DNA of 64,000 bases from Enterobacter kobei (GTDB lineage: Bacteria > Pseudomonadota > Gammaproteobacteria > Enterobacterales > Enterobacteriaceae), in NCBI RefSeq assembly GCF_018323985.1, contig NZ_AP024590.1:1488001-1552000 (forward strand), written 5' to 3'. The position numbers and the translations under genes were made by a program. Numbering within the stretch: position 1 is the first letter of the stretch; every line of letters starts with the position of its first letter. Below are positions 53,768 through 62,145 of this stretch, in pieces. Below the pieces are notes generated by a model. It was not told where the DNA came from and made no database searches. It was given only the letters and a program-made list of their open reading frames with translations.

Positions 53768-54945
53768 ACATCTTTAATACGCGCCAGGCACGCCATGGTG
53801 ACGACAATCATCACCAGCGCAAACCAGAATACCGCATGATAGCTCCAGAACTCCGCCACTACGCCCGCCAGCGACCCGGCGATGATCCAGCCGACGCGGG
53901 TAGTATTAGTATAAAGCGTGGTCGCAGCCCCCGCCTGGCCCGGCATCAAATCCTGAAAATAGAGCATACCGATACCCGCGAGGATGCCGATATAAATGGC
54001 ATTCAGCAGCTGTAAAGCCAGCAGCAATACCGGCATGTGCACGGTCAGCATGCCGGCGTAAAAAATCAGCCCGGCGACTACCGCGATGCGCATCAAAAAA
54101 CGCTTGCCGAAGCGTTTAGCATAGTAGCCCGCAATCAGCATGGTCGGGATTTCAAGCCCGGCAGCGGTACCCATCATCACACCCGCCAGCTTTTCCGGCA
54201 GTTGCAGTTCATTAATGATAAACAGCGGCATATTAATGATATAGAGGCTGTTGGTGCCCCACATCAGCGTGCAGATAGCAAACAGCAGCAGCGCGTCACG
54301 GCGATTGGTGCGCGGCGCTTCCAGTACGCCGGTTGCCAGCACCGGCTCTTTGCGCATCGTCGGCAGAAAAAACCACACCATGATGCCGCACACCACAAAG
54401 GCAATCGCCGCGCTCAGATACATCATCGTAAAGCCAAAACCCATTGCCAGCGCATAGGCCAGCGGCGGGCCGATCACCCATGCCAGCGATACCTGCGCGC
54501 GCAGGATCGAGCTGAACATGACCGCTTCGCGGCCGGTACGATCCGCATGTTCACGGGCAAGGGCGAACATCTGCGGGTTTGCCGTCGAGCCAAAGCTGCT
54601 AAGGAACACGCCGATAAACAGCAAGATAAAATAGTTACGGTTAAAGGCGAACAGCGTACAGGCCAGCACGCCGAACAGGCAGCAGAAGACGATCAGATTT
54701 TTACGGTCGCCTTTACGATCGGAACGCCCGGCGAGAAACTGGCTTACCAGGATGCCGATCACCGCGCTGCCGGTGAAGAAAAATCCCACCATCGCCGGAC
54801 GGGCGTGGACTTCATTGGTCAGAAACAAGCTCAGCGTTGGCGTCTGCAAGGCACCGGCAATGCCGGTCAGGAAGGCAACAATTAAAAACGCCGTAGAGGT
54901 GACGTCAAAAGGCTTGGGAGAGGCGGCGGCTGGGCTAATGTGCAT
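53764..54945 (-). CDS. setB: Sugar efflux MFS transporter SetB
   Basis: 393 residues from ATG 54945, the E. coli length (MHISPAAASPKPFDVTSTAF). Twelve-helix SET family exporter of glucose/lactose-like sugars. GRSDRKGDRKNLIVFCC is the MFS loop motif. A 31-codon upstream extension without conservation is rejected. Confidence 0.95.
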   Translation of the reverse strand: MHISPAAASPKPFDVTSTAFLIVAFLTGIAGALQTPTLSLFLTNEVHARPAMVGFFFTGSAVIGILVSQFLAGRSDRKGDRKNLIVFCCLFGVLACTLFAFNRNYFILLFIGVFLSSFGSTANPQMFALAREHADRTGREAVMFSSILRAQVSLAWVIGPPLAYALAMGFGFTMMYLSAAIAFVVCGIMVWFFLPTMRKEPVLATGVLEAPRTNRRDALLLFAICTLMWGTNSLYIINMPLFIINELQLPEKLAGVMMGTAAGLEIPTMLIAGYYAKRFGKRFLMRIAVVAGLIFYAGMLTVHMPVLLLALQLLNAIYIGILAGIGMLYFQDLMPGQAGAATTLYTNTTRVGWIIAGSLAGVVAEFWSYHAVFWFALVMIVVTMACLARIKDV

Positions 54946-55213
54946 CTTTTCGGTTCTGCTTTTTAAGGAAGACGCGGAGTTTACGCCGCTACTCAGAAAA
55001 TGAACAGTCGATAACAGAAAAGTGCCACGAAAAATCAAAATAGCATTTCAAAATAATTCTCATTCCGGCTGAAGTTGCTGAAACAGACGCAGCGGCACCG
55101 TCAGCAGCATCAGCAAAAAATGACCATCGAAGCAAAAATGTGCAGTACATCTAAATTCTTTACGCTGAAATACGAGATTTCTTGCGTACCGATGGATTAA
55201 GAGCAAGACTTCT

Positions 55214-55225
55214 TGAAACGTTTCA
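55214..55225. promoter_or_regulatory. Cra (FruR) operator O1
   Basis: TGAAACGTTTCA, a perfect Cra consensus palindrome, 89 bp upstream of fruB. Confidence 0.92.
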
Positions 55226-55279
55226 GCGCTATCCTTTAACTTTCCGGTTACCGGTTGGCGCGTTAATTCACCAGAAGGC

Positions 55280-55291
55280 TGAAACGATTCA
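55280..55291. promoter_or_regulatory. Cra (FruR) operator O2
   Basis: TGAAACGATTCA, one base from the consensus, 23 bp before the fruB ATG and 66 bp from O1, as in the E. coli fruBKA promoter. Confidence 0.9.
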
Positions 55292-55313
55292 ACTTCAGCA
55301 GGAGTGGAAATCT

Positions 55314-56444
55314 ATGTTCCAGTTATCCGTTCAGGATATTCATCCCGGCCAGCAGGCCACTAATAAAGAAGACGCTATCCGTCAGATCGCCGCCGCCCTT
55401 GTGCAGGCAGGCAATGTGGCTGATGGCTATGTGGAGGGTATGCTTGCCCGCGAGCAGCAGACTTCCACTTTCCTCGGTAATGGCATTGCCATTCCGCACG
55501 GCACCACCGACACCCGCGATCAGGTGCTGAAAACCGGCGTTCAGGTTTATCAGTTCCCGCAGGGCGTACTGTGGGGCGAAGGGCAGGTGGCTTATGTGGC
55601 GATTGGTATCGCCGCCAGTTCTGATGAACACCTCGGCCTGTTGCGTCAGCTGACGCACGTCCTGAGTGACGATGCGGTGGCGGCACAGTTGCAGTCTGCC
55701 ACCACGGCAGAAGAACTGCGCGCGCTGCTGATGGGCGAAAAACAGAGTGACGTGCTGAAGCTGGACAACGATTTGCTGACGCTCGACATCATCGCCAGCG
55801 ATATTGTCACCCTGCAAGCGGTGAACGCGGGTCGTCTGAAAGAAGCCGGTGCAGTAGATACCGCCTTCGTGACGCGCGCCATTAACGAAAAACCGCTGAA
55901 CCTGGGTCAGGGCGTCTGGCTGAACGACAGCGCCGAAGGCAACCTCGGTAGCGCCATTGCGGTGAGCCGCGCCGCCAGCGCCTTTACGGTTGAAGGTGAA
56001 AACGCCCAGCTGTTGATCAGCGTCGCAATGGCCGACGATCAGCCGGTTGCCGTGCTGAAGCGTCTGACCGATCTGCTGCTGAACAATAAAGCTGACCGTT
56101 TGCTGACGGCGGATGCCGCCACGCTGCTGGCGCTGCTGACCAGCGACGACGCGCTGGCGGACGACGTGCTGAGCGCGGAGTTCGTGGTGCGTAACGAACA
56201 CGGCCTGCACGCCCGTCCGGGCACCATGCTGGTGAACACCATTAAACAATTTGATTGCGACGTGACCGTCACCAACCTCGATGGCAGCGGAAAACCGGCC
56301 AATGGCCGCAGCCTGATGAAGGTAGTGGCGCTGGGCGTGAAGAAAGGTCATCGCCTGCGCTTCACCGCGCAGGGCGCGGATGCTGAACCGGCGCTGAAAG
56401 CGATTGGCGACGCCATCGCGGCCGGTCTTGGGGAGGGCGCATAA
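55314..56444 (+). CDS. fruB: Fructose PTS diphosphoryl transfer protein (EIIA-FPr)
   Basis: 376 residues from ATG 55314, the E. coli length, with CAGGAG upstream. N-terminal EIIA-Fru domain with the phospho-His in GNGIAIPHGTTD (about 62), a central linker domain, and a C-terminal HPr-like domain with NEHGLHARPGTMLV (about 299). It carries phosphate from EI to FruA. First gene of fruBKA; 1-nt overlap with fruK. Confidence 0.98.
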   Translation: MFQLSVQDIHPGQQATNKEDAIRQIAAALVQAGNVADGYVEGMLAREQQTSTFLGNGIAIPHGTTDTRDQVLKTGVQVYQFPQGVLWGEGQVAYVAIGIAASSDEHLGLLRQLTHVLSDDAVAAQLQSATTAEELRALLMGEKQSDVLKLDNDLLTLDIIASDIVTLQAVNAGRLKEAGAVDTAFVTRAINEKPLNLGQGVWLNDSAEGNLGSAIAVSRAASAFTVEGENAQLLISVAMADDQPVAVLKRLTDLLLNNKADRLLTADAATLLALLTSDDALADDVLSAEFVVRNEHGLHARPGTMLVNTIKQFDCDVTVTNLDGSGKPANGRSLMKVVALGVKKGHRLRFTAQGADAEPALKAIGDAIAAGLGEGA

Positions 56445-57382
56445 TGAGCAGACGTGTTGCCACAATCACCCTTAACCCGGCTTACGATCTGGTGGGTTAC
56501 ACCCCGGAAGTCGAGCGCGGGGAAGTCAACCTGGTGCGGACCACTGGTCTGCATGCGGCAGGTAAAGGCATTAACGTTGCCAAGGTGCTGAAAGATCTTG
56601 GTATCGATGTCACCGTTGGCGGCTTCCTGGGTAAAGATAACCAGGATGGCTTTCAGCAGCTGTTTAGCGAGTTAGGCATCGCCAACCGTTTTCAGGTAGT
56701 GCAGGGCCGTACGCGTATTAACGTCAAGCTGACCGAAAAAGACGGCGAAGTCACCGACTTTAACTTCTCCGGCTTTGATGTTACACCAGCCGACTGGGAG
56801 CGTTTCGTTGCCGATTCCCTGAGCTGGCTGGGCCAGTTCGACATGGTCTGCGTCAGCGGCAGTCTGCCGGCAGGCGTCAGCCCGGAAGCTTTCACCGACT
56901 GGATGACGCGCCTGCGCAGCCAGTGTCCGTGCATCATTTTTGACAGCAGCCGCGAAGCGCTGGTGGCCGGTCTGAAAGCCGCGCCGTGGCTGGTAAAACC
57001 AAATCGTCGTGAGCTGGAAATCTGGGCCGGTCGTAAATTACCGGAACTGAAAGATGTTATCGAAGCCGCGCATGCGCTTCGTGAACAGGGGATTGCCCAT
57101 GTGGTGATTTCACTGGGCGCGGAAGGGGCGTTGTGGGTTAACGCTTCTGGCGAATGGATCGCCAAACCGCCGTCAATGGAAGTGGTAAGCACCGTTGGCG
57201 CAGGGGATTCAATGGTTGGCGGCCTGATCTATGGCCTGCTGATGCGTGAATCCAGTGAGCATACATTACGTCTTGCTACCGCCGTCGCCGCCCTGGCTGT
57301 CAGCCAGAGCAACGTCGGCATTACCGACCGTACCCAGTTGGCCGCGATGATGGCGCGCGTTGACTTAAAACCCTTTAACTAA
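56444..57382 (+). CDS. fruK: 1-phosphofructokinase
   Basis: 312 residues. PfkB-family sugar kinase converting fructose-1-phosphate to fructose-1,6-bisphosphate. Substrate region LHAAGKGINVAKVLKDLG and the ATP/catalytic signature TVGAGDSMVGGLIYG are intact. Confidence 0.98.
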   Translation: MSRRVATITLNPAYDLVGYTPEVERGEVNLVRTTGLHAAGKGINVAKVLKDLGIDVTVGGFLGKDNQDGFQQLFSELGIANRFQVVQGRTRINVKLTEKDGEVTDFNFSGFDVTPADWERFVADSLSWLGQFDMVCVSGSLPAGVSPEAFTDWMTRLRSQCPCIIFDSSREALVAGLKAAPWLVKPNRRELEIWAGRKLPELKDVIEAAHALREQGIAHVVISLGAEGALWVNASGEWIAKPPSMEVVSTVGAGDSMVGGLIYGLLMRESSEHTLRLATAVAALAVSQSNVGITDRTQLAAMMARVDLKPFN

Positions 57383-57397
57383 CAGCAGGAGAGCATA

Positions 57398-59086
57398 ATG
57401 AAAACGCTGCTGATAATTGACTCCAGTCTCGGCCAGGCCCGCGCTTACATGGCGAAAACCTTGTTGGGAGTGGCGGCGCAAAAAGCCAATGTGGAAATCA
57501 TCGACAACCCACATGAGGCTGAACTGGCAATCGTATTAGGAACCAGCGTGCCAAACGACAGCGCGCTGAACGGCAAAAAAGTGTGGCTGGGCGATATCAA
57601 TCGCGCCGTAGCGCACCCGGAGCTGTTTTTAAGTGAAGCTAAAAACCACGCCGCGCCGTACAGCGCGCCGGTGGCCGCTGCCGCCCCCGCTGCAAGCGGC
57701 GGCGTGAAGCGCGTTGTGGCGGTTACCGCCTGCCCGACGGGCGTGGCGCATACCTTTATGGCGGCTGAAGCCATTGAAACCGAAGCCAAAAAACGTGGCT
57801 GGTGGGTGAAAGTGGAAACTCGCGGCTCTGTAGGCGCGGGCAATGCCATCACCCCGGAAGAAGTCGCGGAAGCGGATCTGGTGATCGTGGCGGCCGACAT
57901 CGAAGTGGATCTGGCGAAATTCGCCGGTAAGCCGATGTACCGCACTTCCACCGGTCTTGCGCTGAAGAAAACCGCGCAGGAACTGGATAAAGCGCAGGCA
58001 GAGGCGAAACCGTATCAGCCGTCGGGTAAACCGCAGGCGGCAAGCGAAGGCAAGAAAGAGGGCGGCGGTGCTTATCGTCACCTGCTGACCGGCGTGTCTT
58101 ACATGCTGCCGATGGTGGTGGCGGGCGGTCTGTGTATCGCGCTGTCCTTTGCGTTTGGTATTGAAGCATTCAAAACGCCGGATACCCTGGCCGCCGCGCT
58201 GATGCAAATCGGTGGTGGTTCAGCCTTCGCGCTGATGGTGCCGGTACTGGCAGGTTATATTGCGTTCTCTATCGCTGACCGTCCGGGTCTGACGCCGGGT
58301 CTTATTGGCGGCATGCTGGCCGTAAGCACCGGTTCCGGCTTTATTGGCGGTATCATTGCAGGCTTTATTGCCGGTTACGTGGCGAAAGCCATCAGCCAGA
58401 AAGTGAAGCTGCCGCCGAGCATGGAAGCGCTGAAACCGATCCTGATCATTCCGCTGTTCTCAAGCCTCGTGGTGGGTCTGGCGATGATCTACCTGATCGG
58501 CAAACCGGTCGCGGGTATCCTGACGGGTCTGACTCACTGGCTGCAAACCATGGGCACCGCCAACGCGGTTCTGCTGGGCGCGATCCTCGGTGGCATGATG
58601 TGTACCGACATGGGTGGGCCGGTGAACAAAGCGGCTTACGCCTTTGGGGTGGGTCTGCTGAGTACCCAGACCTACGCACCGATGGCTGCCATTATGGCTG
58701 CCGGTATGGTGCCGCCGCTGGCAATGGGTATCGCCACGCTGGTTGCGCGTAAAAAGTTCGACAAAGGTCAGCAGGAAGGGGGCAAAGCCGCACTGGTTCT
58801 CGGTCTGTGCTTTATCTCTGAAGGCGCGATCCCGTTCGCCGCTCGTGACCCGATGCGCGTGATCCCCTGCTGTATCGTGGGCGGCGCGGTGACGGGCGCG
58901 ATCTCCATGGCGATTGGCGCGAAGCTGATGGCACCGCACGGTGGGCTGTTTGTACTGCTGATCCCGGGCGCCATCACCCCGGTCGTGGGTTATCTGCTGG
59001 CGATTGTTGCCGGTACCCTGCTGGCTGGTCTGGCTTACGCCTTCCTGAAACGTCCGGAAACGGTCGTGGCTGAGAAAATCGCCTAA
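57398..59086 (+). CDS. fruA: Fructose PTS permease EIIB'BC
   Basis: 562 residues (E. coli 563). A degenerate EIIB' domain (about 1-90), an Ala/Pro linker, the active EIIB domain with phospho-Cys in ACPTGVAHTFMAAEA (about 112), another flexible linker, then the EIIC membrane domain (from about 230). It imports fructose as fructose-1-phosphate. It is followed by a REP element and a terminator, and no psu/nup genes lie between it and nfo. Confidence 0.98.
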   Translation: MKTLLIIDSSLGQARAYMAKTLLGVAAQKANVEIIDNPHEAELAIVLGTSVPNDSALNGKKVWLGDINRAVAHPELFLSEAKNHAAPYSAPVAAAAPAASGGVKRVVAVTACPTGVAHTFMAAEAIETEAKKRGWWVKVETRGSVGAGNAITPEEVAEADLVIVAADIEVDLAKFAGKPMYRTSTGLALKKTAQELDKAQAEAKPYQPSGKPQAASEGKKEGGGAYRHLLTGVSYMLPMVVAGGLCIALSFAFGIEAFKTPDTLAAALMQIGGGSAFALMVPVLAGYIAFSIADRPGLTPGLIGGMLAVSTGSGFIGGIIAGFIAGYVAKAISQKVKLPPSMEALKPILIIPLFSSLVVGLAMIYLIGKPVAGILTGLTHWLQTMGTANAVLLGAILGGMMCTDMGGPVNKAAYAFGVGLLSTQTYAPMAAIMAAGMVPPLAMGIATLVARKKFDKGQQEGGKAALVLGLCFISEGAIPFAARDPMRVIPCCIVGGAVTGAISMAIGAKLMAPHGGLFVLLIPGAITPVVGYLLAIVAGTLLAGLAYAFLKRPETVVAEKIA

Positions 59087-59095
59087 GGGCAAGTT

Positions 59096-59125
59096 GCCGG
59101 GTGGCGCAAAGCTTACCCGGCCTAC
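59096..59125. repeat. Single REP-type palindrome
   Basis: gccgggtggcgcaaagctta then cccggcctac, 9 nt after fruA; same family as the elements at 5841 and 52701. Confidence 0.85.
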
Positions 59126-59145
59126 ATCGGCCTGATGAGGCACGC

Positions 59146-59176
59146 AAAAAGGACAGCCTGGGCTGTCCTTTTTTTA
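59146..59176. terminator. Bidirectional terminator between fruA and nfo
   Basis: aaaggacagc / gctgtccttt around ctgg, with A and T runs on either side; overlaps the last codons of nfo on the minus strand. Confidence 0.9.
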
Positions 59177-60031
59177 TGCGGTCACTTCGCTTAACTGCTG
59201 TGCTTTCAGCCAGGCGATCTCTTCCGCCCAGATATCAGGGTTGACGGTTTCCAGCACCATCGGGATCGCATCGAAGCGTGCATCCTGCATGATCCAGCGA
59301 AACGCATCATGCCCGATATTGCCCTCGCCGAGACTGTGATGGCGGTCAACGCGGCTGCCAAACGCACTTTTCGCATCGTTAAGGTGCATCCCGCGCAGAT
59401 ACTCAAAGCCGACGATGCGCTCAAATTCCGCAAAGGTCTTTTCGCATTCCGCCGCGCTGCGCAGATCGTAACCGGCGGCAAAAGCGTGGCAGGTATCAAT
59501 ACAGACGCCGACGCGGGATTTGTCTTCCACGCCGTCGATGATCGCCGCCAGATGTTCAAATTTAAAGCCCAGATTGCTGCCCTGACCGGCCGTGTTTTCG
59601 ATAACGGCAGTGACACCTTCAGTTTTATCCAGCACGATATTGATCGACTCGGCAATACGCGCCAGACACGCATCTTCCGGGATCTGCATCAGGTGGCTGC
59701 CAGGGTGGAAGTTCAGCAGGCTCAGCCCGAGCTGCTGGCAACGCATCACTTCATCCAGAAACGCTTCACGGGATTTTTCCAGCGCCTCGGTCACCGGATG
59801 ACCCAGGTTTATCAGGTAGCTGTCGTGCGGCAGGATCTGCGCCGACGTGTAGCCGTATTTTTCGCAGGCGGCTTTAAAGTCATCAATCGTTTCGCTGGTC
59901 AGCGGTGCGGCGCGCCATTGACGCTGATTTTTGGTGAACAGCGCAAACGCGGTCGCCCCGATTTCCGCCGCGCGCATCGCGGCATTTGCGACGCCGCCCG
60001 CCGCGCTGACGTGCGCTCCAATGTATTTCAT
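59174..60031 (-). CDS. nfo: Endonuclease IV (AP endonuclease)
   Basis: 285 residues from ATG 60031, the E. coli length (MKYIGAHVSAAGGVANA). TIM-barrel AP endonuclease with a trinuclear zinc site: ligand motifs LPHDSYLIN, NFHPGSH, VIENTAGQG, VCIDTCHAFAAGYD, GMHLNDAK, DRHHSLGEGNIG, PMVLETVN are all present. Cleaves abasic sites; SoxRS-induced in E. coli. A 10-codon upstream extension is not conserved. Confidence 0.98.
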   Translation of the reverse strand: MKYIGAHVSAAGGVANAAMRAAEIGATAFALFTKNQRQWRAAPLTSETIDDFKAACEKYGYTSAQILPHDSYLINLGHPVTEALEKSREAFLDEVMRCQQLGLSLLNFHPGSHLMQIPEDACLARIAESINIVLDKTEGVTAVIENTAGQGSNLGFKFEHLAAIIDGVEDKSRVGVCIDTCHAFAAGYDLRSAAECEKTFAEFERIVGFEYLRGMHLNDAKSAFGSRVDRHHSLGEGNIGHDAFRWIMQDARFDAIPMVLETVNPDIWAEEIAWLKAQQLSEVTA

Positions 60032-60102
60032 AAAAAACTCCTGACAAACCCGGTCGGGCAAAAACGCTATGATAACGGGTTAACAGGAATTTTACATGGG
60101 GG

Positions 60103-60702
60103 TTATGGCTGTGAGGGTAACAGCCACTGCGGGGGCGGGAAAAGTCCCTGGATATAGGGCTCTCTTATGACGGCTTCACTGAGGGTTTCCATTAGTTTTG
60201 TTTCGTCGCCATGAATAATGGTGTTAGATGCGTCCATTGGATTAAAGGGAAAATGAAAGGTGGGTGACTGACTAAGCCGCTGAAGCTGTTGCTCAAAAAC
60301 ATATGCCGGTATCGCAGTTTGCGTAAAATCATCAGGATTATCTTCAGGATAGAGATCAAGCCATTCCTCCAGCTTGCTTTTATCTTTGCTAACAGCCGCA
60401 AGACGCACGACCATAAGGGTAAAGGCGTCGGACTGCGGTTTAATACAGTTATTGAAAGCAATTTCTGAAAGCTCCCTGAGCATTTTGACTTGAACTTCCC
60501 GGCGTTGCGCCTGCAGCCAGAAGTCAAAATAATTCACTTCGCGATCGCGCAATGCACGGCACAGTCCGTATTGGTGTTCAAGTACCTGCCGGGAAGAGGT
60601 TGCTTCCTGATTGAGTTTTTCAATGTGAGACAAACCACCGAAGACCGGTGATAGATAAAGTCCACAGGCTAACCAGAGCACGGTTCTGCTTTTAAAGCGC
60701 AT
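60103..60702 (-). CDS. Duplicated-module gene 2, copy A: exported protein of unknown function
   Basis: 199 residues from ATG 60702 (a GTG at 60711 is in frame). N-terminal signal-like segment MRFKSRTVLWLACGLYLSPV followed by a soluble, mostly helical domain with two cysteines (YGLCRALRD and FNNCIKPQ). Probably periplasmic. GGGAG lies upstream. It overlaps gene 1 copy A by 11 nt. It is near identical to the protein at 61143-61721 except for its last about 45 residues, which diverge (ends PPPQWLLPSQP). I do not recognise the family. Confidence 0.75.
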   Translation of the reverse strand: MRFKSRTVLWLACGLYLSPVFGGLSHIEKLNQEATSSRQVLEHQYGLCRALRDREVNYFDFWLQAQRREVQVKMLRELSEIAFNNCIKPQSDAFTLMVVRLAAVSKDKSKLEEWLDLYPEDNPDDFTQTAIPAYVFEQQLQRLSQSPTFHFPFNPMDASNTIIHGDETKLMETLSEAVIREPYIQGLFPPPQWLLPSQP

Positions 60703-61036
60703 TATAAACACACTCCCAAAACTTGCTTTCTTCCGAGTATGTCTGTTCCTTCATATTCCATGCGAGTATCTCAAGTTGCTCTCGCTTAACCTTATCCACG
60801 CTCGAAAGCGCATTGGCAAGTTTGCTCCAGTCATAAGTGCTGATGTTATAACTGCTACTAAAAACGCTGCTGCCGAGATAGCTACTGCGCCCCGCGAAAA
60901 ACTGGAATAGCGGCACGGCGGACAGTAAATAAGTGAGGATATTTGCCGAGCGTGTGATCCGATCCACTTCCGCCAGTGCATCCCGCGTTCTTTGGCCTGG
61001 CTTAAAGTTATTGATACCACAAAAATTCCCTTTCAT
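60692..61036 (-). CDS. Duplicated-module gene 1, copy A: small membrane protein
   Basis: 114 residues. A polar N-terminus MKGNFCGINNFKPGQRTRDA, one probable membrane helix ILTYLLSAVPLFQFFAG (about 33-50), then a polar C-terminal half. Paired with gene 2 through an 11-nt overlap, so the products probably act together at the inner membrane. Compared with copy B, changes cluster in the C-terminal third. Unknown family. Confidence 0.75.
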   Translation of the reverse strand: MKGNFCGINNFKPGQRTRDALAEVDRITRSANILTYLLSAVPLFQFFAGRSSYLGSSVFSSSYNISTYDWSKLANALSSVDKVKREQLEILAWNMKEQTYSEESKFWECVYNAL

Positions 61037-61059
61037 TTTTTTACCCTGTAAGTGGAAGA

Positions 61060-61083
61060 GGGTGATGTTTTACCCCATCACCC
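61060..61083 (-). promoter_or_regulatory. Leader hairpin of module copy A
   Basis: 8-bp stem gggtgatg / catcaccc with an 8-nt loop, 24 nt ahead of gene 1 copy A. The same hairpin precedes copy B, with a loop base change that leaves the stem intact. Confidence 0.7.
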
Positions 61084-61142
61084 GTCCCGGAACCGGAGAT
61101 GCTTCACCCTTTCACTAAACCAGGAATTTATTTAGTTAGCCA

Positions 61143-61721
61143 TCAGTAGGAGGCAGGGATGAGTCCCTGGATATAGGGCTGTCTTATGACGGCTTCACTG
61201 AGGGTTTCAATTAGTATCCTTTCGTTGTCATATATAATGGCGTTGTAAGCGTCCACTGCATTAAAGGGGAAATGAAAGGTGGGTGACTGACTAAGTCGCT
61301 GAAGCTGCTGCTCAAAAACATATGCCGGTATCGCAGTTTGCGTAAAATCATCAGGATTATCTTCAGGATAGAGATCAAGCCATTCCTCCAGCTTGCTTTT
61401 ATCTTTGCTAACAGCCGCAAGACGCACGACCATAAGGGTATAGGCGTCGGAATGCGGTTTAATACAGTTATTGAAAGCAATTTCCGAAAGCTCCCTGAGC
61501 ATTTTGACTTTAACTTCCCGGCGTTGCGCCTGCAGCCAGAAGTCAAAATAATTCACTTCGCGATCGCGCAATGCACGGCACAGTCCGTATTGGTGTTCAA
61601 GTACCTGCCGGGAAGAGGTTGCTTCCTGATTGAGTTTTTCAATGTGAGACAAACCGGCGAAGACCGGGGATATATAAAGTCCACAGGTTAACCAGAGCAC
61701 GGTTCTGTTTTTAAAGCGCAT
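61143..61721 (-). CDS. Duplicated-module gene 2, copy B: exported protein of unknown function
   Basis: 192 residues from ATG 61721, homologous to 60103-60702. Signal-like MRFKNRTVLWLTCGLYISPV, then the same helical body; the C-terminal region differs (DNERILIETLSEAVIRQPY, ending IQGLIPASY) and is shorter than in copy A. A longer start at 61754 is possible but lacks the spacing to GGGAG. Overlaps gene 1 copy B by 11 nt. Unknown family. Confidence 0.75.
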   Translation of the reverse strand: MRFKNRTVLWLTCGLYISPVFAGLSHIEKLNQEATSSRQVLEHQYGLCRALRDREVNYFDFWLQAQRREVKVKMLRELSEIAFNNCIKPHSDAYTLMVVRLAAVSKDKSKLEEWLDLYPEDNPDDFTQTAIPAYVFEQQLQRLSQSPTFHFPFNAVDAYNAIIYDNERILIETLSEAVIRQPYIQGLIPASY

Positions 61722-62055
61722 TGTAAACACACTCCCAAAACTTGCTTTCATCACCGTACGTCCTGACCATCATCTCACTGGCCAGTTTCTCAAGCTGCGC
61801 GCGTTTAATTTTATCTACGCTCGAAAGCGCATTGGCAAGTTTGCCCCAGTCATAAGTGCTGATGTTATAGCTACTATTTAAAACGCTACTACCAAGATAG
61901 CTACTGCGCCCCGCGAAAAACTGGAATAGCGGCACGGCGGAAAGTAAATAAGTGAGGATATTTGCCGAACGTGTGATCCGATCCACTTCCGCCAGTGCAT
62001 CCCGCGTTCTTTGGCCTGGCTTAAAGTTATTGATACCACAAAAATTCCCTTTCAT
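61711..62055 (-). CDS. Duplicated-module gene 1, copy B: small membrane protein
   Basis: 114 residues, the same length as copy A. The N-terminal 55 residues with the membrane helix are identical; the C-terminal third differs (DKIKRAQLEKLASEMMVRTY against DKVKREQLEILAWNMKEQTY). AGGAAA lies just before the ATG. Unknown family. Confidence 0.75.
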   Translation of the reverse strand: MKGNFCGINNFKPGQRTRDALAEVDRITRSANILTYLLSAVPLFQFFAGRSSYLGSSVLNSSYNISTYDWGKLANALSSVDKIKRAQLEKLASEMMVRTYGDESKFWECVYNAL

Positions 62056-62077
62056 TTTTTTTCCTGTGAGTGGAAGA

Positions 62078-62101
62078 GGGTGATGTTTTACCTCATCACC
62101 C
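62078..62101 (-). promoter_or_regulatory. Leader hairpin of module copy B / yeiH 3' hairpin
   Basis: gggtgatg / catcaccc stem, 44 nt after the yeiH stop and 22 nt before gene 1 copy B. No T run, so more likely a leader or mRNA-stability structure than a terminator. Confidence 0.65.
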
Positions 62102-62145
62102 GTCCCGGATCCGGAGATGCTTCACCCTTTCACTAAACCAGGAAT

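Larger units (their letters stand above)
54946..55313. promoter_or_regulatory. setB/fruB divergent control region
   Basis: 368 bp holding the promoters of both genes and two Cra operators (listed separately). No other gene is seen. Confidence 0.75.
60143..61139 (-). repeat. Tandem duplication unit, copy A
   Basis: About 1.0 kb aligning with 61162-62157 at an offset of 1018-1019 bp. It includes both module genes, the upstream hairpin leader and, at its right end, a relic of the yeiH 3' end (ctaactaaataa on the minus strand), showing that the unit was copied from the stretch next to yeiH. Confidence 0.92.
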
